A stretch of 6,300 nucleotides of DNA from Bacteroidota bacterium (GTDB taxonomy: Bacteria > Bacteroidota > Bacteroidia > UBA7662 > CANHCV01), in contig JAIYBD010000048.1 in the NCBI GenBank assembly GCA_027488715.1, positions 1 to 6,300 of the forward strand. Direction: 5' to 3'. The notes under the pieces were generated by a model. The model did not search any database, was not told the origin of the DNA, and saw only the letters and a list, made by a program, of their open reading frames with translations. Every line of letters begins with the position of its first letter. The stretch's first letter is position 1. Position numbers and translations under genes: made by a program. Shown here one piece after another: positions 1 through 6,300 of the stretch.

Positions 1-557
1 TAACTGGTAATCGTTGCTGGCTTTACAATCGCTGGAACCCCAGCTAACAAATTCACCGCAATTTTCTCCAACATACCCCAAACAGGAAAATTGAAAGCGT
101 TGATGTGAATGGCCACTCCTTCTTTAGGAACCAACAAATGGTGCCCCCCGAAAGTTCCTCCCTTGGAAAGACTCACAAAATCTCCATCGTAAGCATACGG
201 CTTATCCGGAAATTGGCGTCGCAAAGAAGCATAGGAAAATAAATTCCCTATTCCCCCTTCGATGTCCACCCAAGAATCCACTTTTGTGGCTCCTGTTGCA
301 GCACTGAGCGCGTAATATTTATCTTTATTCGCCAACAAGTGCTGGGCCAACGATCGCAAAGCGCGTCCTCGCTCGTGGAAGGTCAATTTCCGCAAAGCGG
401 GTCCGCCAACCGAACGAGCGTACTGCATCATTTCTCCCAAATTGATTTTTTCAGATCCTGCAGTAGCGATCACTTCACCCGAAATCGCATGAAAAAGCTG
501 ATTTTCTTCTCCTGGAATCCACTGACCGCAGGCGTAATTTTTTAAAGCAACACTCAT
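1..557 (-). CDS. paaZ: PaaZ, phenylacetate-pathway ring-opening/semialdehyde dehydrogenase protein (N-terminal part)
   Basis: This is the first 185 codons of an aldehyde dehydrogenase-superfamily protein that reads off the left edge of the window without a stop. I translated it from the ATG at 557-555, three bases after the stop of the thiolase gene. PaaZ in the aerobic phenylacetyl-CoA pathway is usually a cytoplasmic fusion of about 680 residues. Its C-terminal MaoC-like domain hydrolyses oxepin-CoA, and its N-terminal NADP-dependent ALDH domain oxidises the resulting semialdehyde to 3-oxo-5,6-dehydrosuberyl-CoA. Visible PaaZ signatures are GATKVDSWVDIEGGIGNLFS (residues 89-108), INAFNFPVWGMLEKIA (152-167) and the cofactor-binding VKPAT stretch (178-182). 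The catalytic Cys/Glu of the ALDH domain and the whole hydratase domain lie outside the window, so whether this copy is bifunctional cannot be seen. It is the last gene visible in a run with paaG and paaJ, which supports the assignment. Confidence 0.93.
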   Translation of the reverse strand, partial: MSVALKNYACGQWIPGEENQLFHAISGEVIATAGSEKINLGEMMQYARSVGGPALRKLTFHERGRALRSLAQHLLANKDKYYALSAATGATKVDSWVDIEGGIGNLFSYASLRRQFPDKPYAYDGDFVSLSKGGTFGGHHLLVPKEGVAIHINAFNFPVWGMLEKIAVNLLAGVPAIVKPATITS

Positions 558-560
558 GAT

Positions 561-1760
561 TTATGCTTTTTCTAAAACGATGGCATAACCTTGCCCTACC
601 CCAATGCACATGGTGGCCAAAGCATATTTTTTATTGGAAGCTGCCAACTGACGAGCTGCCGTAAGCGTGATTCGTGCACCCGACATTCCAAGTGGATGTC
701 CAAGTGCGATGGCACCTCCGTTCACATTGATGCGAGGATCATTGGCGTCCAAACCCAAAGCATCGGTACACGCTAGAACTTGGGCAGAAAATGCTTCATT
801 AAATTCCAAAACTTCAACTTGATCCAAGGTTAATCCGGCTCGTTTCAACGCCAATTGAGAGGCAGGAACAGGTCCAATTCCCATGATTCGAGGTTCTACT
901 CCGGCTACTCCTGTGGATACAATTCGAGCCAACGGATTCAGATGATGTTCTCGAACAGCTTTCTCGCTAGCGATCAACAAGGCAGCAGCGCCATCGTTCA
1001 GTCCACTTGCATTTCCAGCCGTTACACTACCGTCTTTCCGGAAAGCAGGTCGCAAACCGGCCAAGCCTTCCATGGTGGTTTTTGGTTTGATGAATTCGTC
1101 GTGGGAAATCATCAACGGTTCCCCTTTCTTTTGAGGAATGGTAACAGGTATGATTTCACCAGAGAACCATCCGTTTTCACGAGCTTGGGTCGCCTTCATT
1201 TGAGAATGGTACGCAAATTCGTCTTGCCTTTCGCGGCTGATGCCGTATTGATCGGCTAGATTCTCGGCCGTTTCACCCATGGCATCCACGCCGTACATTT
1301 CCTTCATTTTGGAATTGATGAACCTCCAACCAAAGGAGCTATCAAACATTTGGGCATCACGTCCGAAAGCGGAAGATGTTTTTGAAATAACCCAAGGAGA
1401 ACGAGTCATGTGCTCTACTCCGCCTGCGATCACCAAGTCGCCTTCGCCAGCCAAAATCATGCGATGAGCCCCCGCAACGGCGCTCATACCTGATGCGCAC
1501 AATCGATTCACGGTTTCACCGGGAACCGAAAAGGGAAGACCGGCCAAAAGCAGCGACATGCGCGCTACGTTTCGATTGTCTTCTCCAGCTTGGTTGGCAC
1601 AACCCATGATCACGTCGGCAACCAAGGCCGGGTCGAGGTTGGCATTTCGCGCCATCAATTCTTTTAGCACAAGTGCTCCGAGATCGTCGGCGCGAACGGG
1701 GCTCAAAGCCCCACCGAAATTCCCAATGGGAGTTCGGATTCCATCTACAATAAAACTCAT
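561..1760 (-). CDS. paaJ: Acetyl-CoA C-acyltransferase, 3-oxoadipyl-CoA / 3-oxo-5,6-dehydrosuberyl-CoA thiolase
   Basis: This is a full-length 399-residue class-II thiolase, close to the roughly 400 residues usual for PaaJ/PcaF. Thiolases of this group cleave 3-oxoacyl-CoA with CoA to acetyl-CoA and a shortened acyl-CoA. In the phenylacetate pathway PaaJ acts on 3-oxo-5,6-dehydrosuberyl-CoA and on 3-oxoadipyl-CoA. The nucleophilic Cys88 lies in NRLCASGMSA, the NEAF motif is at 321-324, His355 is in GGAIALGHPLG, and the second active-site Cys385 is in CIGVGQG. The catalytic set is therefore complete. The start ATG (1760-1758) overlaps the stop of paaG as ATGA, so translation is probably coupled. 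The paaZ start follows three bases after the TAA. Sequence alone does not firmly separate PaaJ from the protocatechuate-pathway PcaF or a fatty-acid thiolase. The paaG and paaZ neighbours make PaaJ the best call. Confidence 0.9.
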   Translation of the reverse strand: MSFIVDGIRTPIGNFGGALSPVRADDLGALVLKELMARNANLDPALVADVIMGCANQAGEDNRNVARMSLLLAGLPFSVPGETVNRLCASGMSAVAGAHRMILAGEGDLVIAGGVEHMTRSPWVISKTSSAFGRDAQMFDSSFGWRFINSKMKEMYGVDAMGETAENLADQYGISRERQDEFAYHSQMKATQARENGWFSGEIIPVTIPQKKGEPLMISHDEFIKPKTTMEGLAGLRPAFRKDGSVTAGNASGLNDGAAALLIASEKAVREHHLNPLARIVSTGVAGVEPRIMGIGPVPASQLALKRAGLTLDQVEVLEFNEAFSAQVLACTDALGLDANDPRINVNGGAIALGHPLGMSGARITLTAARQLAASNKKYALATMCIGVGQGYAIVLEKA

Positions 1761-2551
1761 TTTCCTTGGTAATGGGGTTTTCGTTTTTCTAAAAATGCGG
1801 CAACACCTTCTTGGTGATCTTCCGTTGCTCCAGCTTTGGCTTGATAAAGGGCCTCGGCCTGTAATTGTTGGGAAAGGTTTGACTCAAAAGATTGATTCAA
1901 TAATTTTTTGGTAAATCCAAAGGCTTTGGTCGGTTGAACGGCCAATTGACTAGCTAAATTCTTGGATTTTTCCAAGGCCGTTCCATTTTCAGAGACATCG
2001 TAAATCATGCCCAACGATTTTGCTTCAGTGGCCATGACTTTATCTCCCAAAAACATCATTCGAGTGGCTTGCGCCATCCCTACCAATCGGGGTAAAATCC
2101 AGGTTCCACCGGTATCGGGCACTAATCCAATTTTACTGAATGCCTGAACAAAAGCTACTGATTCATCAGCAATGACAAAATCGCAAACCAAGGCTAAATT
2201 AGCTCCGGCACCGGCTGCGACTCCATTCACTGCGGCAATTACCGGCTTTTCCAATTCACGAATTTTCGTAACAATGGGATTGTAATGTTCTTCAACAATC
2301 TTTTGAATGGGTTTGGGGGTTGGATTCGTTTCCGAAGTGAGCACTTCTTGCAAATCCTGACCGGCACAAAATCCACGACCTTCACCGGTGATGATTACCG
2401 CACGAATTTCTGGATCTTGTCCAGCCTGATCCAACGCCATCTGAGTTTCTTTGGCCATGGACTCATTGAAAGAATTCAAAACTTCAGGGCGATTCAAGGT
2501 GAGAATCATTACCCCTTGGTTAACTTCTACGGAAATAAAAGTCGTATTCAT
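1757..2551 (-). CDS. paaG: Enoyl-CoA hydratase/isomerase family, 1,2-epoxyphenylacetyl-CoA isomerase PaaG
   Basis: This is a 264-residue crotonase-fold protein, the usual length for PaaG (about 262). PaaG isomerises ring-1,2-epoxyphenylacetyl-CoA to the seven-membered oxepin-CoA, and in studied homologues it also shifts a double bond later in the pathway. Features seen: the first oxyanion-hole segment GRGFCAGQDL (residues 58-67), the second one NGVAAGAGANLAL (109-121), and FVQAFSKIGLVPDTGGTW (134-151). The last is typical of the PaaG/PaaB subgroup and carries Asp146 at the position expected for its catalytic acid. The Glu pair of true hydratases is not obvious at the usual places, which favours isomerase over hydratase (inference). 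The ATG is at 2551-2549, one base after the pepD stop. The stop TGA overlaps the thiolase start. No strong ribosome-binding site is seen, only TTTATAAG directly before the ATG. PaaF-type hydratase is the alternative but is less likely. Confidence 0.88.
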   Translation of the reverse strand: MNTTFISVEVNQGVMILTLNRPEVLNSFNESMAKETQMALDQAGQDPEIRAVIITGEGRGFCAGQDLQEVLTSETNPTPKPIQKIVEEHYNPIVTKIRELEKPVIAAVNGVAAGAGANLALVCDFVIADESVAFVQAFSKIGLVPDTGGTWILPRLVGMAQATRMMFLGDKVMATEAKSLGMIYDVSENGTALEKSKNLASQLAVQPTKAFGFTKKLLNQSFESNLSQQLQAEALYQAKAGATEDHQEGVAAFLEKRKPHYQGK

Positions 2552-2552
2552 C

Positions 2553-3986
2553 TTATAAATGGGCTAAAACGTTTAAGAAAAATCGATGAGATTTTTGGAG
2601 CGAAGAAATACTGGCTCGCTCATCGGGAGAGTGGGCACCGCGGATGGTCGGACCAAAGGATATCATATCCAATCCGGGATAGCGCTCTCCTAAAATACCG
2701 CATTCTAGTCCTGCGTGGCAGGCTAAAACTTTGGGTTCGGTTCCAAAAAGGGAGCGGTATCGATCAACCATCACCGTAAGGATGGTGGAATTCGGGTTGG
2801 GCTTCCATCCGGGGTAGCTTCCGCTATGCGTTACGTGGGCGCCCAAGACATTCCATGGGGCGGCAACGGTATTGGCAACGTCTTCTTTAGACGATTCCAC
2901 GGAACTGCGTTGAAGGGTAAGTACTCGTGCTTTTCCTTCCCAACATTCTACCCGTGCTACGTTATTCGAAGCTTCAACCAAATCGGCAATGTCGGGGCTC
3001 ATGCGAAAAACTCCATTGAAAGAAGCCACCAAGGCATTGATGAATTGTTTTTGATGGACGGGCGACATCGATTTCCCCGAAAGGTCAATTTCTTCCAAAC
3101 TTACTTCGAAATTGGGATCTACAGAAAGTAACTCCTCTTTGATTTCAGAAACCAAGCGGTCCAATTGTTTTTTGAACGATTGAAAATTGGTTTCGTCGGT
3201 ATAGAAATCAGCCACAGCTTCGCGAGGGATGGCATTTCGAAGGCTTCCTCCTTCCATGCGAACCAAACGGATTGGGGCATGCTGAAGCAAACGCGCCATG
3301 ATTTTGTTCGCATTTCCACGTTGGAGGTGAATGTCGGTACCCGAGTGTCCGCCCACCAATCCTTTCACGGTGATGCGATAGCCTTTCCCATTTCCTTCAG
3401 AATCCAAATCGTAATTCCAATCGATGGTGGTATCGATTCCACCTGCGCAACCGATGGTAAACTCATCATCTTCTTCGGTATCGATGTTCAATAGAATTTT
3501 TCCTTCGAGAATTCCTTGTTCCAACTCTTTGGCGCCGGTCATTCCAGTCTCTTCATCGATGGTAAAAAGCGCCTCAATTGCGGGATGAGCAATATCCTTG
3601 GCTGCGAGCACAGCCATGATCATGGCCACACCGAGACCGTTATCGGCTCCGAGGGTTGTTCCTTTGGCACGAACCCAATCACCGTCTACCCACGTTTGAA
3701 TTCCTTGAGTAGCGAAATCGAAAACGGTATCGTTATTTTTTTGATGCACCATGTCGATGTGGGCCTGCAAAATCACTGTTGGAGATTGTTCTTTTCCCGG
3801 AGTTGCTGGCTTTTTGATGATCACATTTCCAATGGGATCACGGTAGGTATTCAATCCGAATCGATTCCCGAAATCGACCATAAATTGAATGATTTGCTCT
3901 TCTTTTTTGGACGCCCGAGGAACCGCATTGAGATCTTCAAAATGATTCCATACATCGATGGGTTGCATTTGTCTAACTTCCGACAT
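2553..3986 (-). CDS. pepD: Aminoacyl-histidine dipeptidase / cytosol non-specific dipeptidase (peptidase family M20C)
   Basis: This is a 477-residue cytoplasmic zinc dipeptidase, close to E. coli PepD (485). PepD enzymes hydrolyse Xaa-His (carnosine-like) and many other unblocked dipeptides. The M20 metal and catalytic residues are all present: His76 and Asp78 in LQAHIDMVHQK, Asp115 in GTTLGADNG, the Glu145-Glu146 pair in TIDEETG, Asp169 in NIDTEED, and His452 in RGAHSPDE. The lid/dimerisation domain motif KGLVGGHSGTDIH (208-220, His214) and CHAGLECG (423-430) are also typical. The chosen start MSEVRQMQP lines up with the E. coli N-terminus. Its ATG lies inside the end of the FISUMP gene (14-base overlap), preceded by an A-rich stretch AAAAGAAAAAAACA rather than a Shine-Dalgarno sequence. 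A second in-frame ATG at 3968-3966 would avoid the overlap but would cut conserved residues. The gene ends one base before paaG. A role in phenylacetate use is not known to me, so the linkage may only be transcriptional. Confidence 0.93.
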   Translation of the reverse strand: MSEVRQMQPIDVWNHFEDLNAVPRASKKEEQIIQFMVDFGNRFGLNTYRDPIGNVIIKKPATPGKEQSPTVILQAHIDMVHQKNNDTVFDFATQGIQTWVDGDWVRAKGTTLGADNGLGVAMIMAVLAAKDIAHPAIEALFTIDEETGMTGAKELEQGILEGKILLNIDTEEDDEFTIGCAGGIDTTIDWNYDLDSEGNGKGYRITVKGLVGGHSGTDIHLQRGNANKIMARLLQHAPIRLVRMEGGSLRNAIPREAVADFYTDETNFQSFKKQLDRLVSEIKEELLSVDPNFEVSLEEIDLSGKSMSPVHQKQFINALVASFNGVFRMSPDIADLVEASNNVARVECWEGKARVLTLQRSSVESSKEDVANTVAAPWNVLGAHVTHSGSYPGWKPNPNSTILTVMVDRYRSLFGTEPKVLACHAGLECGILGERYPGLDMISFGPTIRGAHSPDERASISSLQKSHRFFLNVLAHL

Positions 3987-4719
3987 TGTTTTTTTCTTTT
4001 AAGCAACGGACACTTATGCCGTTGGATTTATCATTGTTGTACTTGAAAATATTAGCTGAATAAAAGTAAAGGGTTCGGTAGAACGCATTTTGGCTTGAGT
4101 TATCGGAACTACTCCAAAAATTTGCCGTACCACCTTGGTCGCGAAAGGGGCCAATCGTTGCCCGGTATCCCGCCGGTTGCGCATTGAATCCAAAGGCATC
4201 CGTTCCGTTTCCGCCTTCATTCCAATGGTTTTTTCCTTTCAATTTTAAACCCACTTGGGGAGACGAATTGGTTGACTCCAAGAGGGCATCACGCTCGACA
4301 AAACCAATCAACTCTTCCCAATCTTGATCCGAGGGAATAGTCCAACCTGGGGGAGCAATTTTTCTAGGATCAGCCACGGCATGCCAATTGTAAAGTCGGC
4401 CATATATTGCTTCCGTGGCGGGGTCATTGTTGTAATAGCACCACGCAGGCTTGCCCAATAATCCGTAATGTTCCCAAGTTTCATCGTCCTCAATATGAGG
4501 AATTGGATCTTCATTTTGAAAATGTGTAACCGATAAATTTTGGGAAGCCCATACTTGGGTTCCAATTTGAATGGATTGCCAAGGAACCGTGTTCATTCGA
4601 GGATTAATTTGATCAATCTCCGACAATAATATCAGCAATTGTTCTTCGGAATATTCATCCGGAAGAAGTTCAAAAACGCGTTTGAGCTGATCTTTATTAA
4701 ACACGATGCAAGTTACCAA
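3973..4719 (-). CDS. FISUMP-domain (Fibrobacter succinogenes major paralogous domain) protein, probable non-ATG start
   Basis: This is a protein of about 248 residues whose residues 48-241 match the FISUMP domain pattern. Recognisable pieces in order are IQIGTQVWASQNLSVTHF (50-67), PAWCYYNNDP (91-100), YGRLYNWHAV (106-115), APPGWTIPSDQDW (122-134), LKLKGKNHWN (158-167), GFNAQPAGYR (177-186), FWSSSD (201-206) and ISVRCL (235-240). The family is found in Bacteroidota and Fibrobacteres, usually in exported or surface proteins; its biochemical role is not established. This copy is unusual. The preceding 41 residues are charged and helix-like (ELLPDEYSEEQLLILLSEI) and show no signal peptide or lipobox. 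No ATG occurs in frame between the upstream stop (4755-4753) and codon 42 (4598-4596 region). The start is therefore probably TTG at 4719-4717 or GTG at 4704-4702, and the exact N-terminus is uncertain. Nine Trp and many Tyr/Phe make it aromatic-rich. It starts 25 bases after the upstream peroxidase gene and overlaps pepD by 14 bases. Confidence 0.8.
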   Translation of the reverse strand: MVTCIVFNKDQLKRVFELLPDEYSEEQLLILLSEIDQINPRMNTVPWQSIQIGTQVWASQNLSVTHFQNEDPIPHIEDDETWEHYGLLGKPAWCYYNNDPATEAIYGRLYNWHAVADPRKIAPPGWTIPSDQDWEELIGFVERDALLESTNSSPQVGLKLKGKNHWNEGGNGTDAFGFNAQPAGYRATIGPFRDQGGTANFWSSSDNSSQNAFYRTLYFYSANIFKYNNDKSNGISVRCLKEKNNVGS

Positions 4720-4744
4720 AAAAGGTCGGATCCAATGGTGAAAA

Positions 4745-5653
4745 TTATCGACTTAACGTCAACAAAAAAGCAATCAGATGCGCTTTTTCTTCTTTGGATA
4801 ATCTCACGTTTGCATTGGAGTTGTGCGTGGAAGCATAAGCATTTAATACCTCATCTAAATTTGCAGCAGTTCCTCGATGGAAGTAGGGTGCAGAAAAAGC
4901 CAACTGCCTCAACGTTGGTGTTTTGAACGCCCCTTTCATTTCGGGTCGCGGATCAATTCGATAACGACCATCATCGCCATCGTAGGGCAAAATGGAGTGA
5001 AATTGGAAATCGGTAAAAAACGGGGGAGGATGGCATGAATAACATTTTGCTTTGCCCATAAACAATTGCCATCCTTTCTTCTCGGCATCATTGAAAAGTT
5101 CCACCCTTCCGGCTACAAAACTATCCCAACGCGTTTGGGTGGATTGGATACTGCGTTGAAAATCGGCCAATGCACGAACAACTGTAGCGGGAGTTGGTCC
5201 AACACCAAAAGCTTTTTTAAAAAGACTGGGGTAAACGGAATGACCTGAGAGTCGATCGATCAACAATGGAAAAGGTAAATTCATCTCCATTGAATCTTGG
5301 ATAGGCGAAAGACTGACGCGTTCCAAAGTGGGCAATCCGCCCTCAAACATAAAATGCGGACTCCAAGCCAAATTAATGAGAACAGGAATATTTCGTTTGG
5401 CCGGAGAACCATGCACTCCATCTTTCAAGGGTTGTGGAGAGGAAAATGCAAATTTGGGTTGATGGCAAGATGCACATGAAATGCTGGTATCGATGCTCAA
5501 CAAGGGATCAAAAAAAAGTTTTTCCCCTAAGGCGACCCTGGCTAATTTGGATGAGTCTTGTGTTTCTTCTTTTAATCGAGGAAACTCAAAAGGAGAAGGT
5601 GTTCTTTGGCAACTCCATAAAAAAACAAGTACCAAAGGACCGAGAAATTTCAT
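4745..5653 (-). CDS. Di-heme cytochrome c peroxidase / MauG-like family lipoprotein
   Basis: This is a 302-residue exported di-heme protein, a typical length for the family. The N-terminus is a short lipoprotein signal (MKFLGPLVLVFLWSC, lipobox LWSC, Cys15), so it is probably a periplasm-facing lipoprotein. Two CXXCH haem c sites are present: CASCH at 60-64 (DNA 5476-5462) and CYSCH at 204-208 (DNA 5044-5030). The usual N-terminal-domain text around haem 1 is there (LGEKLFFDPLLS, then RNIPVLINLAW). The C-terminal domain shows FKTPTLRQLAFSAPYFHRG (243-261) with His259. Tyr273 follows 14 residues later, where MauG-type enzymes carry an axial Tyr and classical peroxidases a Met (inferred from spacing). 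The segment PHFMFEGG (99-106) replaces the usual F-(F/M)-W-D-G, so the conserved inter-haem Trp is Phe103. The reaction may be peroxide reduction or oxidation of a partner protein; sequence does not decide. The ATG overlaps the stop of the upstream sister gene (ATGA). Confidence 0.88.
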   Translation of the reverse strand: MKFLGPLVLVFLWSCQRTPSPFEFPRLKEETQDSSKLARVALGEKLFFDPLLSIDTSISCASCHQPKFAFSSPQPLKDGVHGSPAKRNIPVLINLAWSPHFMFEGGLPTLERVSLSPIQDSMEMNLPFPLLIDRLSGHSVYPSLFKKAFGVGPTPATVVRALADFQRSIQSTQTRWDSFVAGRVELFNDAEKKGWQLFMGKAKCYSCHPPPFFTDFQFHSILPYDGDDGRYRIDPRPEMKGAFKTPTLRQLAFSAPYFHRGTAANLDEVLNAYASTHNSNANVRLSKEEKAHLIAFLLTLSR

Positions 5654-6300
5654 CGAAATGGATTTTGGTAACGCTGATCGGTGGTAAAAGCCGTATCATT
5701 CAACGTGTTTAGAAAAGCTTTCAGTGCAGTTCTTTCGTACAATCGCAAACGCAAACCATAGGTGGCTGATTTTCCGATGCTACCTGGATCAATATTGGGG
5801 GATAATGGATTGGGTTTTTCGTAATGATCTAAAACTTGGTCGATGGTTTGAAAACGGCCATCGTGCATGTAGGGTGCAGTAAATCCCCAATTCCGAAGCG
5901 TTGGAGTTTTAAACTTCCCAAAATCGGATGGATCTTTGGTAACTACCATACGTCCAGAATCGGCGGGAAAAGCGTCTAATCCGTTGTTTTGGTAACCAAA
6001 GTTGTTACTCAAAAACGGGTTATTCCGATTTCCGTGGCAGTGGAAGCAATCGGCACCGACCAACGTTCCAGGAGGAGGAGGAATCAACCGAACGTCGGTG
6101 ACAGTGGTATTGTAAATTTCTTTTTCAAAAATTTGCAACCCATACAATTCTTGTTGAGACAACTGAACTTCTCCCCTTCTCCATTGATCGAATTTGGAAT
6201 CAGCCGAAATCATGGTCAACAAAAATTGCTCAATGGCCTTGAACATCAGGGTATCGGTCACTTCATTTTCTTGAAATGCCTTTTTAAACATCTTTTGGTA
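5650..6300 (-). CDS. Di-heme cytochrome c peroxidase / MauG-like family protein (C-terminal part)
   Basis: This is the C-terminal part of a second di-heme peroxidase-family protein whose beginning lies beyond the right edge. The frame stays open to base 6300 (…YQK before the Met at 6291), and that Met is internal. YQKMFKKAF matches YPSLFKKAF of the downstream paralogue, so no start should be placed there. The second haem site CFHCH is encoded at 6048-6034. It is preceded by a Pro run (PPPPG) and followed by NNGLDAF, KFKTPTLRNWGFTAPYMHDG and VLDHY. The last two are the standard C-terminal motifs with the axial-region His and a MauG-like Tyr 14 residues after it. The first haem site and any signal peptide are not visible. 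Compared with the downstream gene it has a longer linker before and after haem 2, so the two are diverged paralogues and not a recent duplication. Its TGA overlaps the next gene's ATG, which implies coupled expression and possibly a shared task. Confidence 0.87.
   Translation of the reverse strand, partial: YQKMFKKAFQENEVTDTLMFKAIEQFLLTMISADSKFDQWRRGEVQLSQQELYGLQIFEKEIYNTTVTDVRLIPPPPGTLVGADCFHCHGNRNNPFLSNNFGYQNNGLDAFPADSGRMVVTKDPSDFGKFKTPTLRNWGFTAPYMHDGRFQTIDQVLDHYEKPNPLSPNIDPGSIGKSATYGLRLRLYERTALKAFLNTLNDTAFTTDQRYQNPFR

Noticed and set aside
855..1259. Plus-strand open frame of 134 codons.
   Set aside because: It is the antisense shadow of the thiolase gene, is Ser/Arg-rich and has no domain pattern.
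2285..2779. Plus-strand open frame of 164 codons.
   Set aside because: It spans the antisense of the paaG/pepD junction, has no family similarity that I recognise, and both minus-strand genes are clearly real.
3516..4046. Plus-strand open frame of 176 codons.
   Set aside because: It is antisense to the 5' part of pepD, has no recognisable domain, and pepD has a complete set of catalytic residues on the other strand.
4308..4565. Minus-strand open frame of 85 codons (and another at 4014-4220) in a second frame inside the FISUMP gene.
   Set aside because: The domain motifs run continuously in the FISUMP frame across both regions, so these are out-of-frame shadows and not evidence of a frameshift.
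4750..4762. Small inverted repeat (GAC…GTC) after the di-heme gene, considered as a terminator.
   Set aside because: The stem is only about three base pairs, lies in the last codons of the gene and lacks a downstream T-run in the right place.
4740..4769. Possible Bacteroidota-type promoter on the minus strand before the FISUMP gene (TTTTTTG, then TAATTTTC resembling the -7 TAnnTTTG box).
   Set aside because: The last base of the -7 box does not match, the spacing is about 15 bases (18 only if TTTT is used as the -33 box), and the site lies in the end of a coding region. T-rich matches of this quality are expected by chance.
6289..6291. ATG that could be taken as the start of the right-hand di-heme gene.
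   Set aside because: The frame continues upstream to the window edge, and the residues around it align with the middle of the paralogous protein. The gene is therefore cut by the window and not short.

Overview
The window looks like part of a Bacteroidota chromosome, perhaps Flavobacteriales. The evidence is indirect. It holds a Fibrobacter-succinogenes-major-paralogous (FISUMP) domain protein, a family common in Bacteroidota and Fibrobacteres. Its di-heme peroxidases are of the MauG-like kind. Most starts have A-rich or featureless leaders instead of a clear Shine-Dalgarno sequence. Base composition is moderate and looks uniform by eye. No RNA gene, mobile element, CRISPR array or sizeable repeat was seen.

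All genes lie on the minus strand, so transcription runs from the right edge to the left. In that order they are: (1) the C-terminal part of a di-heme cytochrome c peroxidase/MauG-like protein (5650-6300, cut by the window edge); (2) a complete second di-heme MauG-like lipoprotein (4745-5653); (3) a FISUMP-domain protein with no ATG at its likely start and no visible signal peptide (3973-4719); (4) a PepD-type M20 dipeptidase (2553-3986); (5) the PaaG-type isomerase/hydratase (1757-2551); (6) the PaaJ/PcaF-type thiolase (561-1760); (7) the N-terminal 185 residues of PaaZ (1-557, cut by the window edge). No intergenic stretch exceeds about 25 bases. Junctions are, in order: 4-base overlap, 25-base gap, 14-base overlap, 1-base gap, 4-base overlap, 3-base gap. 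There is no stretch over 300 bases without a gene.

The left half (genes 5-7) is a coherent block of the aerobic phenylacetyl-CoA pathway. PaaG isomerises the ring epoxide to oxepin-CoA. PaaZ opens the ring and oxidises the semialdehyde. PaaJ thiolytically cleaves the resulting 3-oxoacyl-CoA. The monooxygenase (paaABCDE), the ligase (paaK) and paaF/paaH are not in the window and may lie beyond the left edge. The right half is an exported haem-redox pair. The FISUMP protein and PepD sit between the two blocks, and their link to either is unknown. The packing suggests one long transcript, or two transcription units with a promoter buried in coding sequence. Nothing here amounts to an obviously new system. 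The most unusual points are the MauG-like pair next to a Trp-rich FISUMP protein, altered residues in the complete peroxidase, and the odd N-terminus of the FISUMP protein.
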